Assembly (NCBI GenBank): GCA_045542755.1
Contig: JAZQLP010000084.1
Coordinates: 1-32,071 of the forward strand
Source of the DNA: JAZQLP01 sp045542755
Lineage (GTDB): Bacteria > Bacillota > Clostridia > Oscillospirales > UBA644
Length of the DNA: 32,071 nucleotides
Direction of reading: 5' to 3'
The notes beneath the pieces are model-generated. The model made no database searches and was not told the origin of the DNA. It saw only the letters and a list, made by a program, of their open reading frames with translations. The position numbers and the translations under genes were made by a program. Each line of letters starts with the position of its first letter. The stretch's first letter is position 1. Positions 25,777-32,071 of this stretch are shown piece after piece.

Positions 25777-26310
25777 ATGCAAAAACAAACGCAGCGTACG
25801 AGCGATGTGTTGGATTACAAAACCGACGATGACATAGACACCGTCATCGACAGATATTCTTCAATGGTCTATAAAATTGCTCTCACCAATATGAAGTCAA
25901 AATTTGACGCTGAAGATATTTTTCAAGAAGTTTTTCTTCGGTACATGAAAAATAACAGGCCCTTTGCCTCGGAAGAACACCGAAAAGCATGGCTTATCAG
26001 GGTGACCGTAAATTGCTGTAAAAGCGCCTACATCGCTCCCTGGAATGATAACATAAGCCTTGACGATATAGGCGAAGTTGCCGACACCTTCAGCCAGACC
26101 GATAAAGAGGTATATAAAGAGATCCTCAAATTGCCCATAGATTTTAAAACGGTGATCATTCTGTTTTACTATGAAGATATGTCGGTGAGCGAAATCGCAA
26201 AAACCCTCAAATTAACAGAGGGCGCGGTAAAGATGCGACTTTCGAGAGCAAGAAATCTTCTCAAGCTTAATTTAGAGGCAGAAGAAGATAAAAAGTCAGA
26301 ACGGAGATGA
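25777..26310 (+). CDS. ECF-type RNA polymerase sigma factor
   Basis: This is a 177-residue group 4 sigma factor. Region 2 contains DRYSSMVYKIALTNMKSKFD and AEDIFQEVFLRYMKN with the -10-binding helix HRKAWLIRVTVNCCKS. Region 4 contains LKLPIDFKTVIILFYYEDMS, VSEIAKTLKLTEGAVKMRLSRAR and the closing helix. Regions 1 and 3 are absent, as is typical. The ATG at 25777 follows GGAGG by 6 bases; an adjacent in-frame GTG at 25774 is too close to it. The following gene starts 3 bases after its stop and looks like the cognate anti-sigma factor. The signal and regulon cannot be told from the sequence. Confidence 0.88.
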   Translation: MQKQTQRTSDVLDYKTDDDIDTVIDRYSSMVYKIALTNMKSKFDAEDIFQEVFLRYMKNNRPFASEEHRKAWLIRVTVNCCKSAYIAPWNDNISLDDIGEVADTFSQTDKEVYKEILKLPIDFKTVIILFYYEDMSVSEIAKTLKLTEGAVKMRLSRARNLLKLNLEAEEDKKSERR

Positions 26311-26313
26311 CAG

Positions 26314-27012
26314 ATGATGCGTGAATCTGATATTAAGCCTGTTTTTGACAAGATACAACCTTCTTCCGCACTTTTAGAGAAGACCAAAGCGTCGGTCAGA
26401 TCGGCCGCGGGGGAGGAACAAAGCTTCCGATTTAATTTCAGATGGTTTATTCCCAAGATGGCCGTTGCCGCCTTTGCGGTATGCGTATTGTTCGCCGCAA
26501 TATTTGTGCTGAACCGCGCGCCCGCCATTTATGAAAATGAATTGACCTTTGAAAATAAGGGTCAGTTTATTCAGGTGGACCGTTCCGCGCTTCCTTCTTC
26601 CGTATCAGTAACGCCCAGAGCGATGGAAACTGAAGAAGAGCTCAAACTGATGGTGGTTGATGACGGAAACGTTGAACAGCTGCAGGCCCTTATCACCTGT
26701 GAAATACTGGAAAAAGAAATGTATCTTGCCGAAAGTGACGGTTGGTATGTGTGCGTATATTACGTTCGCACTACTGACGTGCTTGAAGTTATGTATACCC
26801 CCGACGTGCTGTCCGGAACGGATAAAATACCCGTAGTTACTTATGTTGAAACCGTAAGTGAGTTGGCGGCATTGCCCGACGTAGGCGAAGACGTTATGAT
26901 GCTTCTTCGCAAGTCTGAAGACGGCTCCCCAATTACCGAATACGGCCAAAAAGCCGGAATCACCGGAGCCTGGGAGCTTTATGGAATAGCTCCTATTGAA
27001 AAAAGTAAGTAA
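26314..27012 (+). CDS. Probable membrane anti-sigma factor
   Basis: The 232-residue protein has a soluble N-terminus (1-45, DIKPVFDKIQPSSALLEKTKASV), one transmembrane helix (about 47-68), and an extracytoplasmic domain of about 160 residues. No HxxxCxxC zinc anti-sigma motif is present. The role is inferred from position directly behind an ECF sigma gene (3-base gap) and from topology: short cytoplasmic part, one helix, external sensor. GGAG lies 7 bases before the first of two tandem ATGs. The external part resembles no domain I can name with confidence. Confidence 0.55.
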   Translation: MMRESDIKPVFDKIQPSSALLEKTKASVRSAAGEEQSFRFNFRWFIPKMAVAAFAVCVLFAAIFVLNRAPAIYENELTFENKGQFIQVDRSALPSSVSVTPRAMETEEELKLMVVDDGNVEQLQALITCEILEKEMYLAESDGWYVCVYYVRTTDVLEVMYTPDVLSGTDKIPVVTYVETVSELAALPDVGEDVMMLLRKSEDGSPITEYGQKAGITGAWELYGIAPIEKSK

Positions 27013-27048
27013 TAACTTATATATTTTAAACTTGAAAGGAAAACAAAA

Positions 27049-27663
27049 ATGAAAAAGATTTTTGCACTTGCACTCGCACTTATTATGTCCATGTCTATTA
27101 TCGTGGCTTGCGACAATACCCCCGACGGCGGAGATAAATTTGTAAGCCCCGCTGAAAACGCAACCGCCCTTCTTAACGGCGCATACGACGCTTTTGCTGA
27201 AAAGCTTGCTCCTGCATACGAAATGGATGCGGCTGACATCAAGATGATGTTCCCCGGCGGATACTATGATGAAAACGATGAAACTACTATGACTCAGGGC
27301 CCCGGCAACGTTCCCGTTGATAACGACCTCATTACTGCCGTTGCTCTTTTCCCTGCAGCAAACCTTTCTATGATTGATAATGCAGCTCTTGTACAGCACC
27401 CCATGATGCAGAACTTCTTCGTAACTGCAGCTTTCCACGTAACCGACGTTAATAACGTTAACACCGTTGCTGCTGCTCTTAACGACAGCGTTAAGAATAA
27501 CCAGTGGATGTGCGGCCAGCCCGAAGGTTTTGTTATCGTAACTGTAGGCGACTACGTAGTTCTTTCTTACGGTCTTTTTGATAACATCAACCCCATGAAG
27601 GAAGCTGTTACCACTACCTATACCGATGCTGTAGTTGCTTACGAAGTATCCTTTATCGGCTAA
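27049..27663 (+). CDS. Lipoprotein, possibly DUF4358-like
   Basis: The protein has 204 residues. The signal peptide MKKIFALALALIMSMSIIVAC ends in a lipobox (VAC, C21), so the mature form is a surface lipoprotein. The C-terminal part, VTDVNNVNTVAAALNDSVKN then PEGFVIVTVGDYVVLSYG, recalls the DUF4358 pattern of small Firmicute lipoproteins; this is a weak resemblance. Codons are strongly biased to those used in guaB and upp (CTT, GTT, AAC, GCT), which suggests high expression. It lies 36 bases after the anti-sigma gene and may be in its operon. AAAGGAAAAC precedes the ATG. The function is unknown. Confidence 0.6.
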   Translation: MKKIFALALALIMSMSIIVACDNTPDGGDKFVSPAENATALLNGAYDAFAEKLAPAYEMDAADIKMMFPGGYYDENDETTMTQGPGNVPVDNDLITAVALFPAANLSMIDNAALVQHPMMQNFFVTAAFHVTDVNNVNTVAAALNDSVKNNQWMCGQPEGFVIVTVGDYVVLSYGLFDNINPMKEAVTTTYTDAVVAYEVSFIG

Positions 27664-27702
27664 TTTTAAATATACACACAACAATATACTGAAATAATAA
27701 TG

Positions 27703-27785
27703 CAGGCAAAACCGAAATCTCCGCCCTTGTCTATACACTATTCCATAATAAAGAGGTCGGTTATGTTGGTTTTGCCTGATTTTTT
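27703..27785 (+). terminator. Hairpin terminator with structured loop
   Basis: An 11-base perfect inverted repeat, CAGGCAAAACC (27703-27713) and GGTTTTGCCTG (27768-27778), is followed by ATTTTTTA. The 54-base interior has smaller pairings, ACCGA with TCGGT and CTC with GAG. It separates the lipoprotein gene from the MBOAT gene and may end the ECF operon. The long interior is unusual for a simple terminator. Confidence 0.65.
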
Positions 27786-27805
27786 ATAAAATTAAGGAAA
27801 CTAAT

Positions 27806-29206
27806 ATGCTTTTTTCAAGTATTCCCTTTTTATACTACTTTTTCCCCATAGTAGTATTGCTTTATCTGATAGCCCCCAAGGTTCTCAAGAACTCCGTATT
27901 ACTGCTTGCCAGCCTTGTGTTTTACGCATGGGGTGAGCCTCGATACGTAGTACTGATGGTAGTCACCATACTTTTGGGATACGTGCTTGGTTTACTTATT
28001 GAGAAATATCAGGGACAAAAGCTTTCAAAGGTCTTTCTTGTTCTATCGTTGGTAACAAGCCTTGGATTTTTGGCTTATTTTAAATACGTTGATTTCTTTA
28101 TTGATAATTTCAATGCCGTCACTGGGCTTGGCATCCCCTTCCTCAACGTAGCTCTGCCCGTAGGTATAAGCTTCTATACTTTTCAGATGCTTAGCTATAC
28201 GGTAGACGTTTACAGAGGAGAAGTTAAGGCTCAGCGCAACATTATAAGCTTGGCTACTTATATTGCACTTTTCCCTCAGCTTATTGCCGGCCCCATAGTT
28301 CGTTACTCTGATATTGCTCTTCAGCTTAATAACCGTACCCACAGCGTTGATAAGATAGCTGAAGGTGCTCGCAGATTTGTAATCGGTCTTGGCAAAAAGG
28401 TTCTTATTGCCGACGTTCTTGCAGAATTTGGCGCCGCTTTTGCCGCTTCCAACGATAAGTCTGTGCTCTTCTTTTGGTTATACGGTATAGCCTACGCTCT
28501 CCAGATATATTTCGACTTCTCTGGTTACAGTGATATGGCCATAGGTCTTGGTAAGATATTTGGCTTTGACTTCCTTGAGAACTTCAACTATCCCTTTATT
28601 TCTGGAAGTATTACCGAATTCTGGAGAAGATGGCATATGTCCCTCGGATCCTGGTTCCGCGATTACGTTTATATCCCCATGGGCGGTAACAGATGCTCCA
28701 AGTTGAGAAACTTCTTTAATATTTTCGTGGTATGGATGCTTACCGGCTTCTGGCACGGTGCCGCTTGGAACTTCATCCTTTGGGGCGTGTTCTTTGCTAT
28801 ACTTCTTCTTATTGAGAAGACCTGGTTACTTAAGCATCTTAAAAAGATGAAGGTTATTAACCACGTTTACGTTCTTGCTCTTGTTCTGTTCAGCTTTGTA
28901 TTGTTTGCTTCCGTTGACCTCAGTCAGCTTTTTATAAACGTAGGCGGCATGTTCGGAGCAGGCGGAGTTCCTCTTGTTTCTACCGAAACCATTTACTATT
29001 TGCGTAGCTACGGTGTGGTATTTATTCTTGCCGTAATCGGTGCAACTCCCGTTGTTAAGATGTTGGCAACCAAGATAAAGAGTACAAAGGTTGGCGGAAA
29101 GATTCTTAACGTTCTTGAGCCCGTGGCTCTCGTAGCACTGCTTATCATTATGACCGCATATATGGTAGACGGCTCTTTCAGCCCCTTCCTCTATTTCAGA
29201 TTCTAA
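27806..29206 (+). CDS. MBOAT-family O-acyltransferase (AlgI/PatA type)
   Basis: This is a 466-residue integral membrane protein with about ten hydrophobic segments. It starts LFSSIPFLYYFFPIVVLLYL, typical of the AlgI/PatA group. Family motifs include ALPVGISFYTFQMLSYTVDVYRG (written here in overlapping parts: LPVGISFYTFQ and LSYTVDVYRGE), FPQLIAGPIVRY, EFWRRWHMSLGSWFRDYVYIP with H277, and GFWHGAAWNFILWG with the invariant MBOAT histidine H317. Such proteins move acetyl or other acyl groups across the membrane for O-acylation of surface polymers such as peptidoglycan, teichoic acids or exopolysaccharides. AAGGAAAC precedes the ATG. The gene is followed after 12 bases by its likely extracytoplasmic partner. 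Confidence 0.92.
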   Translation: MLFSSIPFLYYFFPIVVLLYLIAPKVLKNSVLLLASLVFYAWGEPRYVVLMVVTILLGYVLGLLIEKYQGQKLSKVFLVLSLVTSLGFLAYFKYVDFFIDNFNAVTGLGIPFLNVALPVGISFYTFQMLSYTVDVYRGEVKAQRNIISLATYIALFPQLIAGPIVRYSDIALQLNNRTHSVDKIAEGARRFVIGLGKKVLIADVLAEFGAAFAASNDKSVLFFWLYGIAYALQIYFDFSGYSDMAIGLGKIFGFDFLENFNYPFISGSITEFWRRWHMSLGSWFRDYVYIPMGGNRCSKLRNFFNIFVVWMLTGFWHGAAWNFILWGVFFAILLLIEKTWLLKHLKKMKVINHVYVLALVLFSFVLFASVDLSQLFINVGGMFGAGGVPLVSTETIYYLRSYGVVFILAVIGATPVVKMLATKIKSTKVGGKILNVLEPVALVALLIIMTAYMVDGSFSPFLYFRF

Positions 29207-29218
29207 GGAGGTATCACG

Positions 29219-30361
29219 ATGCCTGACAAAATAAAAAATATCGTCGTCACTGTCGTGATGATTGCCGTTGTGTTCGGCCTTGCCTTCTTTTGCTGGTTTA
29301 AGCCCGCTGATAAGTTTTCCGACAGTGAAAGACGTCCCCTCGACCAGTTTCCCTCAGTAACTCTCCAGTCTATATTTGCGAAAAACGATGCAAATACCGA
29401 GACCTTTATGGAGGCCTTTGAGTCCTATACCTTGGACCAATTTCCTTTAAGAGATACTTTCCGTCGTATTAAGGCTCTCTTTGCCTTTAACGTTTATAAT
29501 CATAGCGACAATAACAATCTTTACGTTGAGGACGGCTACGTTTCAAAGCTTGAGCCTGTAATCAATGAAGGCTCTGTAAATAATGCTATGGATAAATTCC
29601 AGGCTATATACGACAAGTATCTTAGCCAAACTGACGCTAAGATTTATTTCTCTGTTATTCCCGATAAGGGATATTTCCTTGCGGCTCCCAACGGTTACCT
29701 TTCTATGGATTATGAAAAGCTCTTCTCCATGGTTAAGGATAAAGCAGGCTATGCAGATTTTATCAGCATTATTGATGCCCTTGCTCTGACCGATTATTAT
29801 AAGACCGATACTCATTGGAAGCAGGAGGAGATAATTGACGTTGCCGAAAAGCTCGCTCAAAGTATGGGAGTTTCTCTTAGCGGAGAGTACGTTATCAATA
29901 CTCTTGACAGACCCTTCTACGGGGTATATCACGGACAGAGCGCGCTCAATCTGCCTGCCGATGAGATAAAGTATCTCACAAATGACATACTGAACAGTTT
30001 TGTAGTAAAAGTGCCCAATGCTCTTGGCGTTGGTCTTACGGAAGCTCCCCTTTACAATATGACAAAGGCGGAGGGTAACGATGCGTATGATATGTTCCTT
30101 TCCGGCGCTCGCGTATCTTTGGTTACTATCGAGAATCCCAACGCTACCTCTGATAAGGAGCTTATCGTATTCCGTGATTCTTACGGCTCCAGCCTTGTTC
30201 CTCTGCTTGCAGAGGGCTATGCAAAGGTAACGGTTATAGATTTAAGAGAAATAACCGTGCCCCAGCTCTTGTCTATGAATCTTGTTGATTTTGAAAGTGC
30301 TGACGATATACTCTTTATCTACAGCTCTCTCATTCTTAACGAAAGCGGCGAACTTAAGTAA
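29219..30361 (+). CDS. DHHW/AlgJ-like extracytoplasmic O-acylation protein
   Basis: The 380-residue protein has a single N-terminal signal-anchor helix (about 8-26), then SERRPLDQFPSVTLQSIF, a stretch typical of the DHHW group. The motif DTHWKQEEI (D197, H199) and the FRDSYGSSLVPLL block (D320, S321) correspond to the catalytic Asp/His and Ser regions of AlgJ/AlgX-type SGNH-like proteins. Genes of this kind sit behind MBOAT genes, where the pair transfers acyl groups to a surface polysaccharide. AAGGAGG precedes the ATG. The polymer modified is not known. A 16-base stem terminator follows within 15 bases. Confidence 0.85.
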   Translation: MPDKIKNIVVTVVMIAVVFGLAFFCWFKPADKFSDSERRPLDQFPSVTLQSIFAKNDANTETFMEAFESYTLDQFPLRDTFRRIKALFAFNVYNHSDNNNLYVEDGYVSKLEPVINEGSVNNAMDKFQAIYDKYLSQTDAKIYFSVIPDKGYFLAAPNGYLSMDYEKLFSMVKDKAGYADFISIIDALALTDYYKTDTHWKQEEIIDVAEKLAQSMGVSLSGEYVINTLDRPFYGVYHGQSALNLPADEIKYLTNDILNSFVVKVPNALGVGLTEAPLYNMTKAEGNDAYDMFLSGARVSLVTIENPNATSDKELIVFRDSYGSSLVPLLAEGYAKVTVIDLREITVPQLLSMNLVDFESADDILFIYSSLILNESGELK

Positions 30362-30373
30362 AAATATATAGAA

Positions 30374-30412
30374 AAGTATCGGGATGCCGTTGGCATCCCG
30401 ATACTTTATTTA
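30374..30412. terminator. Bidirectional Rho-independent terminator
   Basis: A perfect 16-base stem, AAAGTATCGGGATGCC (30374-30389) and GGCATCCCGATACTTT (30393-30408), has a 3-base loop. T-rich sequence follows on the plus strand (TTTATTTATT), and the A-rich 5' flank gives a T-rich tail on the minus strand. It serves the converging DHHW and dehydrogenase genes. Confidence 0.93.
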
Positions 30413-30424
30413 TTGAATATTTAA

Positions 30425-31408
30425 TTATACGATATAGGGCTCGCCATCGATCTTGGTCATGTCGATAAGAGCTTTCATGTACTTGCCGTACTTAGTTTCA
30501 AGGTCTGCCTGAGCCTCGTCAAACTTGGACATGGGGTAGATCTTGGTGGGAACATTTTTGTAGCACCACTGGCCGCTGGAAAGAAGCTTTGCGGCATTGA
30601 AGGCTGCAGTCTTGTTAAGATCGAGTTCTCTGGGGTGAACGCTGATGCAGTCAATAGCTCTTACGTTAAGGAGCTGAACGTCAACGCTGCGGTTGCCTCC
30701 AGTGTGGTATGCGCCGATGCAGAGCTGACCGCATTCTTTGGTAAGACGAGCAGCGAGGTCAAGGGACTCGTCGCTTTCTGCCCATTCCATAACTACGTCA
30801 AAGCCTTCAAATCCGTTTGCAAGCTTTTCTTCCATTTCTTCTACGCTGTAAACGTAGTCTGCGCCGTATTTCTTTGCGTTTTCTCTGGATTCGGGTCTGG
30901 GGTCAACTGCGGTTACAAAGCAGCCTCTCAGCTTGAGAAGGGAAAGAACGCCGCATCCCATGTAGCCTGCGCCCACTACGCAAACTTCGGTACCGGGAAC
31001 GTTAACCTTTGCCTTACTTGCAGCGCTTATCATGCACTGAAGGGGTTCAACGACGAAGTCAACGTCTCTGAGGTTTTCGGGAACGGGAACTATTATAGTG
31101 CCGGGCTTGGAGGGGTCTGCAACTGCGTATTCAGTCATGCCGCCAGTACCGGGAAGAGCACTTCCCCAGGTGCCGGTAACCTTCTGACCAACTTCGTATC
31201 CGGTAACGTTTTTACCTACTGCTTCAATAACGCCCATAGGCTCATGACCGAAAGCAAAGCCTTCGGGTGCGGTAGACCAGTCATAATGCTCGGACATACA
31301 AACGCCTACGTAAAGGTTACGGATAAGAACGTGGTTATCCGTCATCTCGGGCATAGGAACTTCTTTGATAACATTATGCTTGGGACCGACTGCAACGATC
31401 TGCTTCAT
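30425..31408 (-). CDS. Zinc-type medium-chain dehydrogenase/reductase (MDR)
   Basis: The 327-residue protein has the GroES-like catalytic domain followed by a Rossmann domain. The catalytic zinc ligands are visible: C37 in VGVCMSEH, H55 and E56 in FGHEPMGV, and E121 in VVEPLQCM. The nucleotide motif is GAGYMG (146-151), with D169 at the end of the second strand favouring NAD over NADP. The structural-zinc lobe with four cysteines, present in classical alcohol and threonine dehydrogenases, is absent (residues 80-95 read TWGSALPGTGGMTEYA). Polyol, sugar or threonine-type alcohols are possible substrates; none can be chosen. AAGGAG lies about 8 bases before the ATG, and a good sigma-A promoter lies upstream. 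Confidence 0.85.
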   Translation of the reverse strand: MKQIVAVGPKHNVIKEVPMPEMTDNHVLIRNLYVGVCMSEHYDWSTAPEGFAFGHEPMGVIEAVGKNVTGYEVGQKVTGTWGSALPGTGGMTEYAVADPSKPGTIIVPVPENLRDVDFVVEPLQCMISAASKAKVNVPGTEVCVVGAGYMGCGVLSLLKLRGCFVTAVDPRPESRENAKKYGADYVYSVEEMEEKLANGFEGFDVVMEWAESDESLDLAARLTKECGQLCIGAYHTGGNRSVDVQLLNVRAIDCISVHPRELDLNKTAAFNAAKLLSSGQWCYKNVPTKIYPMSKFDEAQADLETKYGKYMKALIDMTKIDGEPYIV

Positions 31409-31471
31409 ATGTAATCTCCTTAAATATATTAATTTTTATCATCATATTCAGACCAACGTGGCCTTTCTATC

Positions 31472-31500
31472 ATTGTATCATATTTTTTCTGCTTTTTCAA
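31472..31500 (-). promoter_or_regulatory. Sigma-A promoter of the MDR dehydrogenase gene
   Basis: On the minus strand TTGAAA (31495-31500) and TACAAT (31472-31477) are spaced by 17 bases. Only one position differs from consensus in each box. The leader to the ATG at 31408 would be about 55 to 60 bases. Confidence 0.75.
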
Positions 31501-31560
31501 GTACTCTGTAAAGAAAAATTTATTTGTAGATAAAAGTACAAAGTTTGTTTTCTCACCGCC

Positions 31561-31589
31561 TACATTTTGACAAAATAGTATGGTAAAAT
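31561..31589 (+). promoter_or_regulatory. Possible extended -10 promoter of the MFS gene
   Basis: TGGTAAAAT (31581-31589) fits an extended -10 (TGnTATAAT). The hexamer 17 bases upstream (TACATT) is a poor -35. The nearby TTGACA at 31567 is only 11 bases from the -10 and cannot serve it. Confidence 0.35.
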
Positions 31590-31622
31590 ACCCAAGTAAA
31601 TTTTGCTTGAGGAGGGAAGAAT

Positions 31623-32071
31623 ATGAAACGTACTTATAACGGTACGGTAGTTGCTTGTTGCACGGGATATGTGGTTCAGGCGGTAGTGAATAATCTCGCC
31701 CCCTTGCTGTTTATCGTATTTCAGGATTTTTACGGTCTGTCTTACAGTAAGCTTTCGGCCCTCGTGTCGGTGAACTTTGTTACTCAGCTTATTGTTGACC
31801 TGTTAGCTGCCAAATATGCCGATAAGATAGGTCGAAGGCGAATAGTCCTCTTTTCTCAGGCTGTATGTTCTTTGGGGCTCCTTCTTTTGGGTTTAACTCC
31901 CTTTTTGCTTAAGGGATTTGAGTTTTACGGACTTGCTGCCGGAGCTATACTTTATGCTATTGGAGGCGGAATTATAGAGGTTATGGTAACTCCTATAGCC
32001 GCTGACTGTCCTGTTGATAACAAGGCGGGGCTTATAACCATACTCCATTCCTTTTACTGTTGGGGACAAAT
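31623..32071 (+). CDS. MFS transporter, N-terminal part (cut by window end)
   Basis: The gene starts at ATG 31623 after GGAGGGA and runs off the window, so only the first 149 residues are seen. They contain about four hydrophobic helices. Between helices 2 and 3 is KYADKIGRRRIVLFSQ, the DxxGRR signature loop of the major facilitator superfamily. The start, VVACCTGYVVQAVVNNLAPLLF, and the following GGGIIEVMVTP resemble sugar/fucose-permease-like members. The substrate and the length are unknown. It is divergent from the MDR dehydrogenase gene, and the two may share regulation across the 214-base gap. Confidence 0.82.
   Translation, partial: MKRTYNGTVVACCTGYVVQAVVNNLAPLLFIVFQDFYGLSYSKLSALVSVNFVTQLIVDLLAAKYADKIGRRRIVLFSQAVCSLGLLLLGLTPFLLKGFEFYGLAAGAILYAIGGGIIEVMVTPIAADCPVDNKAGLITILHSFYCWGQ

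Noticed and set aside
30635..31414. A 259-codon plus-strand open frame
   Set aside because: It is the antisense shadow of the MDR dehydrogenase, whose motifs and promoter are clear.
31567..31589. TTGACA with TAAAAT as a sigma-A promoter for the MFS gene
   Set aside because: The spacing is 11 bases, too short for sigma-A; an extended -10 is the only option kept, at low confidence.

Overview
The window looks like chromosomal DNA from an endospore-forming, anaerobic Clostridia-type Firmicute, probably a gut lineage related to Oscillospirales; the genus cannot be fixed from sequence alone. The reasons are a sigma-G gene, Firmicute-style AddAB instead of RecBCD, RecD2, strong AGGAGG-type ribosome binding sites, and housekeeping proteins of Clostridia type. 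I see no prophage, insertion sequence, CRISPR array, tRNA or rRNA.

Layout. At 14-2754 lie a membrane-anchored CHAP-domain cell-wall hydrolase, a convergent FAD-dependent oxidoreductase and a small lipoprotein. A near-perfect sigma-A promoter at 2811-2839 starts a co-directional run: tsaE, tsaB, rpiB, upp, rlmB, an eight-helix membrane protein that looks like a catalytically dead P1B-type ATPase, and yebC. Downstream of yebC, three palindromic repeat units of about 100 bp (8397-8688) fill the only large non-coding gap. Then come an XRE-type regulator and, convergent to it, sigG with a sigma-F/G-like promoter. Divergent from sigG is addB-addA-nadE-recD2, closed by a strong terminator. guaB, with its own sigma-A promoter, leads into rarA, a YcxB-like membrane protein, nth and prmA. 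Next is an ECF sigma factor, a probable membrane anti-sigma factor and a lipoprotein. A two-gene MBOAT/DHHW surface O-acylation cassette follows, sharing a bidirectional terminator with a convergent zinc-type dehydrogenase. The window ends inside an MFS transporter gene.

How the genes work together. Most of the window is housekeeping: tRNA t6A modification (TsaE, TsaB), pentose phosphate and uracil salvage (RpiB, Upp), GMP synthesis (GuaB), 23S rRNA and L11 methylation (RlmB, PrmA), NAD synthesis (NadE), and a notable concentration of DNA repair (AddA, AddB, RecD2, RarA, Nth). Cell-envelope functions (CHAP hydrolase, ECF/anti-sigma module, MBOAT/DHHW) lie towards the two ends.

The least ordinary items are three. 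The first is the P1B-ATPase-like protein with every catalytic motif degraded (5998-7638). The second is NadE, whose fused glutaminase domain is shortened and lacks its catalytic triad (16788-18347). The third is the tandem hairpin array, whose paired arms appear to co-vary between copies (8397-8688).
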